Positions 1 through 9,223 are shown, counted from the first letter of the stretch. The stretch is 64,000 nucleotides of DNA from Nakamurella flavida (GCF_030811475.1 NZ_JAUSQV010000001.1:4138880-4202879); one strand, 5' to 3'. Program-made: numbers and translations. The notes: generated by a model not told the origin, from the sequence alone.

Positions 1-135
1 GGCGCCGCCGGCGGCCAGCGCGCCGATCTTCGCGGCCGCGGCCCGGGGGGCCGCGCGTCGGGGCGGGGGAGTCGTGCGGGCAGGCTTCGCGGCAGTCACG
101 TGCGCATTGTCGCGTGCCGACGCCCGCGGTGTCAT
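1..135 (-). CDS. Possible 5' end of a leftward gene cut by the window edge
   Basis: On the minus strand an open frame runs from an ATG at 135 (or a GTG at 99) to the left edge without a stop. The readable start is rich in Ala, Arg, Pro and Thr, ending in an Ala/Gly-rich stretch that could begin a hydrophobic segment. No clear ribosome binding site precedes either start. The family cannot be recognised from about 45 residues, and chance open frames are common at this base composition. Confidence 0.2.
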   Translation of the reverse strand, partial: MTPRASARDNAHVTAAKPARTTPPPRRAAPRAAAAKIGALAAGGA

Positions 136-268
136 GCCCGCAGGTGAACCGGGGGTGAACCGGAGGGGACGATCACCGCCGGGGCTCTCCGGCGGACCCG
201 CCCGTCGGGTGTCCCGGTCGCCGGCCGACCCGCTCCGGCCTGCGCCGGATGCCGCGGGGCCGGGGGCT

Positions 269-274
269 TAGGGT
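269..274 (+). promoter_or_regulatory. Candidate -10 box upstream of plsC
   Basis: TAGGGT fits the actinobacterial TAnnnT -10 pattern also seen before ddl. It would start a transcript with a leader of about 120 nt before the plsC GTG. No convincing -35 is visible. Confidence 0.3.
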
Positions 275-401
275 GGTCGGACGGCCGGGCGGACCACTCC
301 GCCCCCGTGCAGCCCTGCGGCGGCGCGGCCCGTCTCCGCCGGGAACGGTGCGCCGCGACCGCGTCCCGTCCTGTTCCCGTCCCACCCGAGAGGAGCCGAC
401 C

Positions 402-1157
402 GTGGCCCGCAGTCCGGTCCATGAGCCCGGCGGTGCCTGGGTGAGGATCTGCGAGATCGTGATGTTCCCGATGGCCGGGCTGCTGGCCCGCCGGGACTAC
501 CGGGGGACCGAGAAACTCGTGCGCGGCGGCCCGATGCTCGTCGTCGGCAACCACATCTCGCACCTGGACCCGGTCTTCGACGCCACGATGATCCGCCGGG
601 CCGGGCGCCTGCCGCACATCCTGGCCAAGGCCTCGTTGTGGAAGCTGCCCGTGGTCGGCAATGTCATGCGTGGCACGCAGCAGATCCCGGTGGACCGCGG
701 CGGCGGCGCCGGCCAGGCCAGTCTGACCGCGGCCACCCGGTCGCTGGCCGACGGCCAGGTCCTGCTGATCTATCCCGAGGGCACCATCACCCGCGACCCG
801 GACCGGTGGCCGATGCGCCCGCGACCGGGAGTCGCCGCCCTCGCCCTGTCCGGGGACTTCCCGGTCGTGCCCATCGCCCATTGGGGCACGCATCAGGTCT
901 ACGACTCCTACGCCCCGACGCGGAAGTTCCGTCCCTGGCCCCGCAAGACGGTGACCATCGCGATCGGTGACCCGGTGGACCTCGACGACCTCCGCGCCCG
1001 GCCGCACGACGCACGCTCCATCCGCGACGCCTCCCTGCGGATCATGACCGCGGTGCGGGAACTGCTCGAGGAGGTACGGCAGGAGGAGGCCCCGAGCGCC
1101 TTCTACGACCCCAAGAAGGCCGGTCGGCCCCCGGCCGGCCCGGTGGCGCGCGGGTGA
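402..1157 (+). CDS. plsC: 1-acyl-sn-glycerol-3-phosphate acyltransferase (PlsC family)
   Basis: Predicted 251-aa membrane-associated acyltransferase that acylates lysophosphatidic acid to phosphatidic acid in phospholipid synthesis. The family HX4D catalytic motif is visible as NHISHLD (H51, D56), and the second substrate motif as PEGT (125-128). The GTG start at 402 is chosen because AGAGGAG lies just upstream and the hydrophobic N-terminus follows directly; an in-frame start at 249 would add Arg-rich low-complexity residues. It overlaps gpsA by 4 nt (GTGA), which suggests coupled translation of two glycerolipid genes: GpsA makes the glycerol-3-phosphate backbone and PlsC acylates its product. 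Exact acyl acceptor is not determinable here. Confidence 0.9.
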   Translation: MARSPVHEPGGAWVRICEIVMFPMAGLLARRDYRGTEKLVRGGPMLVVGNHISHLDPVFDATMIRRAGRLPHILAKASLWKLPVVGNVMRGTQQIPVDRGGGAGQASLTAATRSLADGQVLLIYPEGTITRDPDRWPMRPRPGVAALALSGDFPVVPIAHWGTHQVYDSYAPTRKFRPWPRKTVTIAIGDPVDLDDLRARPHDARSIRDASLRIMTAVRELLEEVRQEEAPSAFYDPKKAGRPPAGPVARG

Positions 1158-2197
1158 GTCCCGCAGCGGCCGCCGACGGGTTGTTCCCCGACTCCGTCCC
1201 CCAGCGCATCGCCGTCCTCGGCGCCGGCTCGTGGGGGACCACCTTCGCGAAGGTGCTGGCCGATGCCGGCCGGGACGTCGTGCTGTGGGCACGCCGTGAA
1301 TCGGTCGCCGAGTCGATCCGGGACCGCCGGGAGAACGAGCAGTACCTGCCCGGTGTGCTGCTCCCCGCGGGCGTCGAGGCCGACACCGACTTCGACCGCG
1401 CCCTGGACGGGGCCGACGCCGTCGCCCTCGCCGTCCCCAGCCAGTCGCTCCGGGAGAACATGGGGGTCTTCCGCGACTCGCTACCGCCGGACGTCCCGCT
1501 CATCTCCCTGGCCAAGGGGGTCGAGATCGGGACGGGGCTGCGGATGAGCGAGGTGATCGCGAGGGTCGGGCATCTCGACCCCGCCCGCATCGTGGTCCTC
1601 AGCGGGCCGAACCTGGCCGTGGAGATCGCCGCCGGGCGGCCGACCGCGACCGCGCTGGCGTGCACCGACCACGACCGGGCGGTGGCCGTCCAGCACGCCT
1701 GCGCCACCCCGTACTTCCGGCCGTTCACCATCACCGATGTCGTCGGGGCCGAGATCGCCGGCACCGGCAAGAACGTCATCGCGCTGGCCTGCGGCATCTC
1801 CGACGGGCTCGGGTTGGGGCTCAACACCACCGCCTCCCTCATCACCCGCGGATTGCACGAGGTGACCCGGCTGGGGGAGGCGCTGGGGGCGGTGCCGGCG
1901 ACGTTCGCCGGGTTGTCCGGCCTGGGGGACCTGGTGGCGACCTGCTCGTCCCCGCTGTCGCGCAACCGCACCCTGGGACGGCGGCTGGCCGAGGGGCTCG
2001 GCCTGGACGCCGCGCTGGCCGCCGGTGGCGGTCAGGTCGCCGAAGGGGTGGTCAGTTGTCGATCGGTCCGGGATCTCGCGCACCGGCACCGCGTCGACAT
2101 GCCGATCACCGAGGCTGTGTACCGGGTCTGCTACCAGCACCTCCCGCCCACGGCGATGATCGACTTCATGATGGACCAGCCGCACTCGCCGGAATGA
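1154..2197 (+). CDS. gpsA: Glycerol-3-phosphate dehydrogenase [NAD(P)+]
   Basis: 347-aa cytosolic enzyme reducing dihydroxyacetone phosphate to sn-glycerol-3-phosphate for phospholipid synthesis. The Rossmann signature GAGSWGT spans residues 23-29, and the GTGKN motif around K206 matches the family's catalytic lysine region. Length is normal for the family. The GTG start overlaps the plsC stop (GTGA). The order plsC-gpsA-ddl-DUF3515-thiL-ung resembles, from memory, the mycobacterial gpdA2-ddlA region, supporting orthology. Confidence 0.96.
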   Translation: MSPAAAADGLFPDSVPQRIAVLGAGSWGTTFAKVLADAGRDVVLWARRESVAESIRDRRENEQYLPGVLLPAGVEADTDFDRALDGADAVALAVPSQSLRENMGVFRDSLPPDVPLISLAKGVEIGTGLRMSEVIARVGHLDPARIVVLSGPNLAVEIAAGRPTATALACTDHDRAVAVQHACATPYFRPFTITDVVGAEIAGTGKNVIALACGISDGLGLGLNTTASLITRGLHEVTRLGEALGAVPATFAGLSGLGDLVATCSSPLSRNRTLGRRLAEGLGLDAALAAGGGQVAEGVVSCRSVRDLAHRHRVDMPITEAVYRVCYQHLPPTAMIDFMMDQPHSPE

Positions 2198-2289
2198 TCG
2201 TCGGCGGTGACCCGCACCCGCCCGGTGACCCTGGGTGAGCGACGAGCGTGACATCGGTGCGGTTGGCCCTGTCGGGGCACGGTGCCCTC

Positions 2290-2295
2290 TAGGGT
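2290..2295 (+). promoter_or_regulatory. -10 box for leaderless ddl
   Basis: TAGGGT ends 7 nt before the ddl ATG at 2303, the spacing expected if transcription starts at the A of ATG. No Shine-Dalgarno sequence lies between. This also argues against the upstream in-frame GTG at 2282, which would precede the -10 box. Confidence 0.5.
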
Positions 2296-2302
2296 TCCGA
2301 CC

Positions 2303-3406
2303 ATGAGTTCCCAGCGCATCCGGGTGGCCGTCCTGTTCGGCGGCCGCAGCGGTGAGCACCCGGTGTCCTGCATCTCGGCGGCCGGTGTGCTGTCCCACCT
2401 GGACCCCGCGGTGTTCGACGTGTCGGCCATCGGGATCACCCCGGACGGGGCCTGGGTCCGGGTCGATCCCGCGGCGGCCATCGCCGCGGCGGAGACTCCG
2501 TTGCCGCAGATCACCACGGGTGTGTCCGTCGTGCTGTCGCCGGACCCGACCTCCGCGGTGATCACCCCGGCCGGCGAAGGTCCCGGGTCGTCCGGGGTGG
2601 ACCTCTCCGCCGCGCTGGACGTGGACGTGGTCTTCCCGGTCCTGCACGGTCCGTGGGGTGAGGACGGCACCGTCCAGGGACTGCTCGAGCTGGCCGGCGT
2701 GCCCTACGTCGGGAACGGCGTGCTCGCCTCCGCGGCGGGCATGGACAAGGAGTTCACCAAGAAGCTGCTCGCCGCGGAGGGTCTCGCCGTCGGTGACTAC
2801 GTGGTGCTGCGCCGCGGCCGGGACACCGTGGCGCAGGCCGACCGGGCCCGGCTCGGGCTGCCGGTGTTCGTCAAGCCCGCCCGCGCCGGTTCCTCCCTGG
2901 GAGTGAGCCGGGTCGACGACTGGGCCGAGCTCGACGCAGCCATCGCCGAGGCCCGGGCCATCGATCCGAAGGTGCTGGTCGAGGCGGCCCGGATCGGTCG
3001 CGAGATCGAGTGCGGCGTCCTGGAGTTCCCGGACGGACGGGTCGAGGCGTCGCCCACCGCCGAGATCGGCATGCCCGCCGGGCACGAGTTCTACGACTTC
3101 CAGGCCAAGTACGTCGACGACGTGGCCACGTTCTCCATCCCCGCCGAGCTGCCCGACGTGGTGACCAAGCAGATCCAGGACATGGCTCTGCGGGCCTTCA
3201 CGGCGCTGGACGCGCAGGGGCTGGCCCGGGTCGACTTCTTCGTGACCGACGGCGATCAGGTGGTCATCAACGAGGTGAACACCCTGCCGGGCTTCACGCC
3301 CATCTCGATGTTCCCGCGGATGTGGGCGGCCGCCGGTGTCGGCTACGCCGAGCTGGTCGAACTGCTCATCCGTACCGCGCTGGCCCGGGGCACCGGGTTG
3401 CGCTGA
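2303..3406 (+). CDS. ddl: D-alanine--D-alanine ligase
   Basis: 367-aa ATP-grasp enzyme that joins two D-alanines for peptidoglycan precursors in the cytosol. It begins with the family N-terminal motif [12 protein letters not shown]. The ATP-grasp core follows, with ARVDFF and the C-terminal [10 protein letters not shown] metal/substrate loop. The ATG at 2303 is chosen because a TAGGGT box sits 7 nt upstream and the conserved sequence starts within 8 residues. It probably has its own promoter, as the gap to gpsA is 105 bp. Confidence 0.96.
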   Translation: MSSQRIRVAVLFGGRSGEHPVSCISAAGVLSHLDPAVFDVSAIGITPDGAWVRVDPAAAIAAAETPLPQITTGVSVVLSPDPTSAVITPAGEGPGSSGVDLSAALDVDVVFPVLHGPWGEDGTVQGLLELAGVPYVGNGVLASAAGMDKEFTKKLLAAEGLAVGDYVVLRRGRDTVAQADRARLGLPVFVKPARAGSSLGVSRVDDWAELDAAIAEARAIDPKVLVEAARIGREIECGVLEFPDGRVEASPTAEIGMPAGHEFYDFQAKYVDDVATFSIPAELPDVVTKQIQDMALRAFTALDAQGLARVDFFVTDGDQVVINEVNTLPGFTPISMFPRMWAAAGVGYAELVELLIRTALARGTGLR

Positions 3407-3469
3407 GCCCGCCGGGCACGGCCCGCTGCGGGCGAGCTCGGCCGTACCGGGGCTCGCACGGGGTGGCGA

Positions 3470-4066
3470 TCAGCCCTCGGTGGGGACCAGCACCCCGTCG
3501 CGGCAGATGTCCCGGGCCGGCAGGGTGGCGGCGACGATGTCCGAGATCTCCTGCAGGGAGCCCGATCCCGACTGCTCGGTCAGGGTCAGGGCGATCCGCA
3601 CGGAACGGTCCACGGCCAGGAAGGTGGTCTGCCCCCCACTGCTGAGCGGCAGCCAGGCCACCCCGTTCACCTGCTGCAGAGCCGCGCTGCAGGTGAGCTC
3701 GGCGGGGTCGGGCAGGCCGCACCGGAACACCACGGGCGGCTGCCCCCAGGCCTCCGCGGACTCGGGTGGGTCCTTGAGGGTCCGCCGGGGCAGGCCGGCG
3801 AGGGTGTCCGGCAGGGCCTGGACGACCGAGAGGCAGGACGCGGACCCGGAGTCCGGGGACTCGACGGGCAGCAGCGCCAGCGGTGCGTCCGCCCCGGGGT
3901 CGGGAGCGGACCGGACCACCGAGGCCAGCACGAGCAGCACCACGACGGCGAGGATGGGCAGCGCGATCGCGGCGGCCAGGCGCCACCGGGGTGGGCCGGT
4001 GGGCTCGTCGGGGACGGGCGGTCCGCCGGGCCCGGGGGAGGGCGCGACCGCTGCGGGATCGACCAC
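3470..4066 (-). CDS. DUF3515 family membrane-anchored protein
   Basis: 198-aa protein with a Pro/Gly-rich cytosolic N-terminus, one transmembrane segment (about 29-51) and an extracytoplasmic domain of about 140 residues. That domain contains four cysteines (CLSV, FRCG, LTCS, DICRD regions), which could form two disulfides. It matches the actinobacterial DUF3515 family, whose function is unknown and which typically sits between ddl and thiL as here. The GTG start lies 2 nt after the stop of the upstream Lrp-like gene, so the two are probably cotranscribed. It converges on ddl. Confidence 0.8.
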   Translation of the reverse strand: MVDPAAVAPSPGPGGPPVPDEPTGPPRWRLAAAIALPILAVVVLLVLASVVRSAPDPGADAPLALLPVESPDSGSASCLSVVQALPDTLAGLPRRTLKDPPESAEAWGQPPVVFRCGLPDPAELTCSAALQQVNGVAWLPLSSGGQTTFLAVDRSVRIALTLTEQSGSGSLQEISDIVAATLPARDICRDGVLVPTEG

Positions 4067-4068
4067 CG

Positions 4069-4302
4069 TCAGAGGTGGACCACCGGGCAGGTCAGCGTGC
4101 GCGTGATGCCCTTGACGTTCTGCACGCGGGCCACCACCAGCTTGCCCAGCTCGTCGACGGTGTGCGCCTCGGCGCGGACGATGACGTCGTAGGGGCCGGT
4201 GACGTCCTCAGCGCTGGTGACGCCCTCGAGTTCGGCGATGGCCGCGGCGACGGCGGCGGCCTGGCCGACCTCCGTCTGGATGAGGATGAATGCCTGCACC
4301 AC
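4069..4302 (-). CDS. Lrp/AsnC-type ligand-binding (RAM) domain protein
   Basis: 77-aa stand-alone RAM (regulation of amino acid metabolism) domain without the usual helix-turn-helix. It starts VVQAFILIQTEVG and ends with a beta strand before VVHL. Such single-domain proteins form dimers or higher oligomers that bind amino acids, and may pair with full Lrp proteins; the ligand cannot be read from sequence. The start is set by AAAGGGG upstream of tandem GTG codons at 4302 and 4299. It is followed at 2 nt by the DUF3515 gene and is divergent from thiL. Confidence 0.85.
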   Translation of the reverse strand: MVQAFILIQTEVGQAAAVAAAIAELEGVTSAEDVTGPYDVIVRAEAHTVDELGKLVVARVQNVKGITRTLTCPVVHL

Positions 4303-4475
4303 GGTGTGCCCCTTTCGACGTGACAGCGGACGCGAGCTTAACCGTCCGGACGGGGCGGGGAGCACCGCTGTCCGGTCGTCCCCCGCCCGTGCTCCTCGTG
4401 CTCCGGCCACTCCTGCCCGCGGTCATCCTGCCCATCCCGACCTGGCCCGACCGCCGCCGGCGGGGGTGGGGCAGG

Positions 4476-5573
4476 ATGGCCGTGCCCCCGTACGGCCCGA
4501 CGGACGCCGCCGCGCCGGCGGCCCCGCCCGACCGATCCGCCCGTCCCCGCCGGCCCAGCAGAAGAGGTTCCGCCATCAGCACCCCCGCCCGCCCGTCCGC
4601 CGGCCGACCCGAGCCCGAGGCCGGGACCCTGGCCGCCACCGGCGAGTTCGCCGTCATCGCCGCCGTGGTCGCCGGCTCCGCGCAGGTGCCCACCACGCTG
4701 CTCGGGCCGGGGGACGACGGCGCCGTGGTCTCCGCCGCCGACGGTCGGGTGGTGGCCAGCGTCGACGTGCTCGTCGACGGGGTGCACTTCCGGACCGACT
4801 GGGCCAGTGCCGAGCAGATCGGCCGACGTGCCGCGTTGGCCTCGATGGCCGACATCGCCGCCATGGGCGCGGTTCCCACCGCGCTGCTGGTCGGGGTGTG
4901 CGCGCCGCCGACCCTGGCGACGGCCTGGATCGCCGAGGTCGGCCGTGGACTGCAGGCCGCCGCCGCGGAGGCCGGGGCCGCGGTGGTCGGCGGCGATCTG
5001 ACCCGTTCGGACGTCCTCACCCTCTCGGTCACCGTTCTGGGCGACCTGGCCGGTCGGCCCCCGGTGGTCCGGTCCGGCGCCGGGGTGGGCGACGTGGTGG
5101 CCGTGGCCGGTCGGCTGGGCTGGGCCGCCGCCGGCCTGGCCGTGCTCTCCCGCGGGTTCCGGTCGCCGGTCGCCGCGGTGTCGGCCTATCGGGTCCCGGA
5201 GCCCCCGCTGGCCGCCGGACCGCAGGCCGCGCTGGCCGGAGCCACCTCCATGATCGACATCTCGGACGGCCTGCTCGCCGATCTCGGCCATGTGGCGCGC
5301 GCGTCCGGGGTGGGGATCGACCTGCACGCGGCCGACCTGCCCGTCACACCGCGTCTGGTCGAGGTGGCGTCCGCACTCGGCCGCACCTGGCAGGAGTGGG
5401 TGCTGACCGGCGGCGACGACCACGCCCTGGTCGCCACCTTCCCGGCCGGGGTGCCGCTGCCCGACGGGTGGACCGCCATCGGCTCCGTGGGCCCGACGCC
5501 GGAGCAGGGTCCGGCCGTCACCCTGGACGGTGTCGGCTGGGAGTCCGCGGCCGGGTGGGACCACTTCGGCTGA
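4476..5573 (+). CDS. thiL: Thiamine-monophosphate kinase
   Basis: ATP-dependent kinase converting thiamine monophosphate to thiamine diphosphate. The AIR-synthase-like fold shows LGPGDDGAV (nucleotide/metal loop), SVDVLVDGVHF, ASMADIAAMGA, VVGGDLTRS, MIDISDGLLADL and LTGGDDHALVATF, all family hallmarks. From the ATG at 4476 the protein is 365 aa with an Ala/Pro-rich extra N-terminus. A start near 4575 would give about 332 aa, close to the size I recall for mycobacterial ThiL. At 4575 there is only an ATC codon, but it is preceded by AGAAGAGG at normal spacing. The kinase assignment is firm; the start is not. Confidence 0.93.
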   Translation: MAVPPYGPTDAAAPAAPPDRSARPRRPSRRGSAISTPARPSAGRPEPEAGTLAATGEFAVIAAVVAGSAQVPTTLLGPGDDGAVVSAADGRVVASVDVLVDGVHFRTDWASAEQIGRRAALASMADIAAMGAVPTALLVGVCAPPTLATAWIAEVGRGLQAAAAEAGAAVVGGDLTRSDVLTLSVTVLGDLAGRPPVVRSGAGVGDVVAVAGRLGWAAAGLAVLSRGFRSPVAAVSAYRVPEPPLAAGPQAALAGATSMIDISDGLLADLGHVARASGVGIDLHAADLPVTPRLVEVASALGRTWQEWVLTGGDDHALVATFPAGVPLPDGWTAIGSVGPTPEQGPAVTLDGVGWESAAGWDHFG

Positions 5574-5617
5574 CCCCGTACGGCCACCCGTCGGCCCGAG
5601 ACCGTCCACCGGGCGGG

Positions 5618-5623
5618 TAGTTT
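5618..5623 (+). promoter_or_regulatory. -10 box for leaderless ung
   Basis: TAGTTT ends 6 nt before the ung ATG. No ribosome binding site is present between them, so a leaderless transcript is likely. Confidence 0.45.
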
Positions 5624-5629
5624 CGCGGC

Positions 5630-6304
5630 ATGCCTGTGCCGCTGCGCGACCAGATCGATCCCGGCTGGGCCGAGGCCCTGGCCCCGGTCGCCGACCGCAT
5701 CACCGCCATGGGCGACTTCCTGCGCGCGGAGGTGGCCGCGGGGCGGTCCTACCTGCCCGCCGGGGAGAACGTCCTGCGGGCGTTCCGGGCGCCGATGGAC
5801 CGGGTCCGGGTGCTCATCGTCGGCCAGGACCCGTACCCCACCCCCGGACACCCGATCGGGTTGTCCTTCGCGGTCGACGCCCACGTGCGGCCGTTGCCCC
5901 GGTCGCTGCGGAACATCTACACCGAGCTGGCCAGTGATCGGGGGATCACCCCGCCGGCCCACGGCGACCTGTCGGGGTGGACGGACTCCGGCGTGCTGCT
6001 CCTCAACCGGGTGCTCACCGTCGCCCCCGGCGCCCCCGCGTCGCACCGCGGCAAGGGGTGGGAGGCGGTGACCGGCGCCGCCATCGACGCGCTGGTCGCC
6101 CGGGGAGGCCCGCTCGTCGCGATCCTGTGGGGCAAGGACGCCCAGGGACTGACCAAGGCGCTCGGCGACGTCCCGATCGTCGCGTCCGTGCACCCGTCCC
6201 CGCTCTCGGCCGACCGCGGCTTCTTCGGGTCCCGTCCGTTCTCCCGCGCGAACGAGCTGCTGGTGGCCCAGGGCGGCGAGCCGGTGGACTGGTCGCTCAC
6301 GTGA
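5630..6304 (+). CDS. ung: Uracil-DNA glycosylase (family 1)
   Basis: 224-aa base-excision repair enzyme removing uracil from DNA. The catalytic motif GQDPYP is at residues 65-70, with Asp67 as the water-activating residue. The DNA-intercalation motif HPSPLS begins at H188. Length is typical of family 1. The ATG at 5630 follows a TAGTTT box by 6 nt. It lies just after thiL, as I recall for mycobacteria. Confidence 0.97.
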   Translation: MPVPLRDQIDPGWAEALAPVADRITAMGDFLRAEVAAGRSYLPAGENVLRAFRAPMDRVRVLIVGQDPYPTPGHPIGLSFAVDAHVRPLPRSLRNIYTELASDRGITPPAHGDLSGWTDSGVLLLNRVLTVAPGAPASHRGKGWEAVTGAAIDALVARGGPLVAILWGKDAQGLTKALGDVPIVASVHPSPLSADRGFFGSRPFSRANELLVAQGGEPVDWSLT

Positions 6305-6471
6305 CCGGTGGTCCGGCGGCGGGTGTCGACGCCCGCCGCGACGGCCACGTCCACGGACACGGCCGTTGCGACGTTCCGGTCGGGACCGCCGCCCCCACCC
6401 GCCCGCATCCGGTGACACCCCGCCCGCACCCAGTGACCGGACGGCCGGTCCCGCGATGACCGGACGCTGAC

Positions 6472-7695
6472 GTGGCCGGGTTCGGGGGTGCCGACCCGGC
6501 GTCCCGGCGGTTGACCCAGGCCCTGTTCTGCGGCGGGGTCGCGACGTTCTCCGAGCTGTACGCGGTGCAGGCCGTCCTCCCCGCCGTGGCCGCCCAGTTC
6601 CGCCTGTCCGTCGCGCAGGCCTCCCTGTCGGTGTCGGTCGCCACCGGGGCGTTGGCCCTCTCGGTGCTGCCGTGGGCGGCGGTGGCCGACCGCATCGGCC
6701 GGGGCCGCGCGATGCGCATCTCGGTGGTGACCGCGGCCGTCTGCGGGGTGCTCGTCCCGTTCAGCCCGTCGTTCACCGTCCTGCTGCTGCTGCGGGCGAT
6801 CTCCGGGCTGGCGCTGGGGGCCGTCCCCGCCCTGGCCATGGCCCACCTGGTCGAGCAGACCGCGGCCCGCCGGGTCGCCGCCGTGGCCGGGGTCTACGTC
6901 GCCGGCACCACCATCGGCGGGCTGATCGGACGGGTGCTCGCCGGAGTGGTGGCCGGCGGGCTGGGCTGGCGGTGGGGGCTGGCCGTGGTCGGCGTCCTGG
7001 TGGCAGCGGCCGCCGCGGCCATGGTGGTGCTGATGCCCCGGTCGGGCCGGCCGCGGGAGCCCCTGGGGCGATCCGTCCCACCCACCGGGTCGCCACCCTC
7101 CGGTCGCATCCGTGCCGCACTGCGCGACGACACCGCGTGGGTCTTCTACCTGCAGGCGTTCCTGCTGATGGGCGCCTTCGTCACGCTCTACAACCTGCTG
7201 GGGTTCCGGCTCGTCCGGGCCCCCTACGATCTGCCGCCCGCCGTGGTGAGCCTGCTGTTCCTGAGCTACCTCACCGGCACGGTCGGCTCGTCGGTGGTGG
7301 GTCGGCTGGTCGCGCGGACCGGCCGGCGACGGCTGCTGGTCGCCGCCGGTGCCGGGATGGCGGCCGGGGCGCTGGTCATGCTGGCCACGCCGCTGGCACT
7401 GGTGGTCGCCGGTCTGCTGCTGGCCACGTTCTGCTTCTTCGTGGCCCACGCGGTCGCCTCGTCCTGGGCCGGCCAGCAGGTCCCGCACGCCCGTTCCCAG
7501 GCATCCGCGCTGTACTCGCTGGCCTACTACGCCGGATCGAGCGCGGTCGGTTTGCTCGGCGGGTGGATCTTCGCCCGGTCGGGCTGGGCCGCCGCGGTGC
7601 TGCTGATCGCCGGTTGTGCGGGCACGGCCGCCGCCCTGGCCGCGTGGCGGGCCCCCCGCGATCCGGTTCCGCGCTCGGTCAGCACCCTGCGCTGA
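6472..7695 (+). CDS. Major facilitator superfamily transporter (drug-efflux-like)
   Basis: 407-aa polytopic membrane protein with about 12 predicted transmembrane segments in two halves separated by a cytosolic loop (about residues 190-215). The MFS motif A-like loop between helices 2 and 3 reads AVADRIGRGRAM, typical of H+-coupled exporters. Overall layout resembles the YnfM/arabinose-efflux permease group. The substrate cannot be deduced. GTG start; a 167-bp gap separates it from ung, and it converges on the cobT-like gene 50 bp away. Confidence 0.85.
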   Translation: MAGFGGADPASRRLTQALFCGGVATFSELYAVQAVLPAVAAQFRLSVAQASLSVSVATGALALSVLPWAAVADRIGRGRAMRISVVTAAVCGVLVPFSPSFTVLLLLRAISGLALGAVPALAMAHLVEQTAARRVAAVAGVYVAGTTIGGLIGRVLAGVVAGGLGWRWGLAVVGVLVAAAAAAMVVLMPRSGRPREPLGRSVPPTGSPPSGRIRAALRDDTAWVFYLQAFLLMGAFVTLYNLLGFRLVRAPYDLPPAVVSLLFLSYLTGTVGSSVVGRLVARTGRRRLLVAAGAGMAAGALVMLATPLALVVAGLLLATFCFFVAHAVASSWAGQQVPHARSQASALYSLAYYAGSSAVGLLGGWIFARSGWAAAVLLIAGCAGTAAALAAWRAPRDPVPRSVSTLR

Positions 7696-7745
7696 CCGAC
7701 GGCCAACACGCCCGCTCCGTGTTCCCGCTGCCCGTCCGGACGCAC

Positions 7746-9149
7746 TCAGAGCAGATCGGCATCCCAGCTGCGGATGGAGCCGGACGTCCGGGAGGCAGGA
7801 TGCTCGGGGATTGCGTCGACGGCCGCGGCCGCGGCCCGCAGGGCGGGGACCAGCAGCAGGGCGCCCGTCCCGATGCCGCCGGTGATGCCCCACTCGACCA
7901 TCGGTTCCCGGCCGAGCAGCTCCAGCAACCGGCCGTGGCCGCGTTCCGGCGCGAGGGAGGTGGCCAGGAAGTAGGCATCCGCCCCCGGGGCGAGGCGGTG
8001 GGCGAGCACCGCGCACACGGTGCTCGTGACGTCGTGGACCAGGACGGGGACACGGCGGACCGCCGCCTGCGCGAGCAGGCCGGTGAGGAAGGCGAGATCG
8101 GCGCCGCCGGCCGTGCGCAGCATGGTCAGCACATCGGTTCCGGCGGTGTGCAGGCGGAACAGGGCATCGCGGACCGCGGCGGTCTTGGCGATCCACCCCG
8201 CGTCGTCGATCCCCGAACCACGGGTGGTGGTGTCCACCGGTTCCATCCCGGTGATCGCGGCGACCAGCGTGGCCGTGCAGGTGCTGACCCCGACCCCGCA
8301 GGTTGCTCCGATGAGCATGTCCGCCCCGGCGTCGATCTCGGCGTCGGCCACGGCTCGCCCGGCCTGCACGGCGTCGGCGGCCTGCTCCACGGTGAGGGCG
8401 TCGTGCGTGTCGATGCGCCCGGAACCGCGTCGGCCCAGGGCGGTCTCGTCCAGCTCACCGGCGGGGCCGTCGGCCAGCAGGCCCACGTCCAGCACCCGCA
8501 CCCCGACCTGGGTGGCAGCCGCGAGGGCGGCGACGGCCCCGGCCCCGCGGGCGAGATCGACGGCCCGGCGGCGGCTCTCCCGCATGTCGTACGCCGACAC
8601 CGCCAGCGCGGCGGCGATGCCGTGGTCCGCCGCCGCGACGATCAGACGGACCCGACGGGGCCCGAGCGGTGGGACGGCCGAACCCCGGGCGGCGGCGAGG
8701 GCGTCGACCAGCGGGCCGAGCACGCCGAGGGCGTTGACCCCCAGGCCCTCCCGGCGCCGGGTCACCTCAGCGGCAGCCGCGGCGTCCAGCGGCGGCACGT
8801 CGGCCAGGTCGTTGGAGGCCGGCCGCGGGGTCTGCCGGGTCGGGTCGTCCCGCTGGGTGTCGTCCTCGGCCTGGGGTTGCTCGGCCTGGGGTCGCTCGGT
8901 CGGGATCTGCTGGGCCTGAGCCTGCTCGGTCGGGATCTGCTCGGCCTGAGCCTGTTCGGCCTGAGCCTGCTCGTCCGGAGTCTGCTCGGTCGGCACCTGC
9001 TCGGCCGGAGTCCGCTCGACCGGAGACTCCTCGGTCGGGGGCGTGGCCACCGGGATGCCGTCGTCCGTCCGGGCGGGGTCCATCGGCGACAAACCGGGCG
9101 GCACCGGCCCGGTGGGTCCGGCAGGAGCGGCGCTCGTCTCTGACGGCAT
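7746..9149 (-). CDS. cobT: CobT-like nicotinate-nucleotide:dimethylbenzimidazole phosphoribosyltransferase with repeat-rich N-terminus
   Basis: 467-aa protein whose last 350 residues match the CobT family, which makes alpha-ribazole phosphate for the lower ligand of cobalamin. Visible blocks are AADHGIAA, IGATCGVG, RGSGIDDAGW and GGIGTGALLL. The first 120 residues are extra. Residues 39-95 are a degenerate P-T-E-Q / A-Q-A-E-Q repeat, probably disordered. In the C-terminal LGEGTGA block of typical CobT the catalytic Glu appears replaced by Ile (GGIGTGA), and the GEMGIGNTT block reads ADMLIGATC. Activity is therefore uncertain. No other cobalamin gene is adjacent. The ATG at 9149 is preferred to the longer frame to 9275, because a TAGCGT box at 9214-9219 lies between them. 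Confidence 0.8.
   Translation of the reverse strand: MPSETSAAPAGPTGPVPPGLSPMDPARTDDGIPVATPPTEESPVERTPAEQVPTEQTPDEQAQAEQAQAEQIPTEQAQAQQIPTERPQAEQPQAEDDTQRDDPTRQTPRPASNDLADVPPLDAAAAAEVTRRREGLGVNALGVLGPLVDALAAARGSAVPPLGPRRVRLIVAAADHGIAAALAVSAYDMRESRRRAVDLARGAGAVAALAAATQVGVRVLDVGLLADGPAGELDETALGRRGSGRIDTHDALTVEQAADAVQAGRAVADAEIDAGADMLIGATCGVGVSTCTATLVAAITGMEPVDTTTRGSGIDDAGWIAKTAAVRDALFRLHTAGTDVLTMLRTAGGADLAFLTGLLAQAAVRRVPVLVHDVTSTVCAVLAHRLAPGADAYFLATSLAPERGHGRLLELLGREPMVEWGITGGIGTGALLLVPALRAAAAAVDAIPEHPASRTSGSIRSWDADLL
8865..9035 (-). repeat. In-frame 15-bp-type degenerate repeat in the cobT-like gene
   Basis: About eleven imperfect repeats of a five-residue unit (variants of AEQAQ, TEQIP, AEQVP) encode residues 39-95 of the CobT-like protein. 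On the plus strand the unit reads as variants of CTCGGCCTGAGCCTG. Such repeats are prone to slippage and copy-number change. Confidence 0.75.
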
Positions 9150-9213
9150 GACCGCCCACCTCCGAAGTCCGTGCGCCACACCGGGGGCTGGTCCGCCCGG
9201 GCCGCGCGGCCTC

Positions 9214-9223
9214 ACGCTACCGT
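9214..9223. promoter_or_regulatory. Overlapping divergent -10 boxes (cobT-like / small gene)
   Basis: ACGCTACCGT reads TACCGT on the plus strand (9218-9223) and TAGCGT on the minus strand (9219-9214), sharing the central TA. Both fit TAnnnT. The plus box would serve the 68-aa gene at 9266 and the minus box the CobT-like gene, with short leaders of about 40-60 nt. Confidence 0.35.

Noticed and set aside
2282-2302. GTG at 2282 as ddl start
   Set aside because: It precedes the TAGGGT box that best explains transcription; the ATG at 2303 starts directly before conserved sequence.
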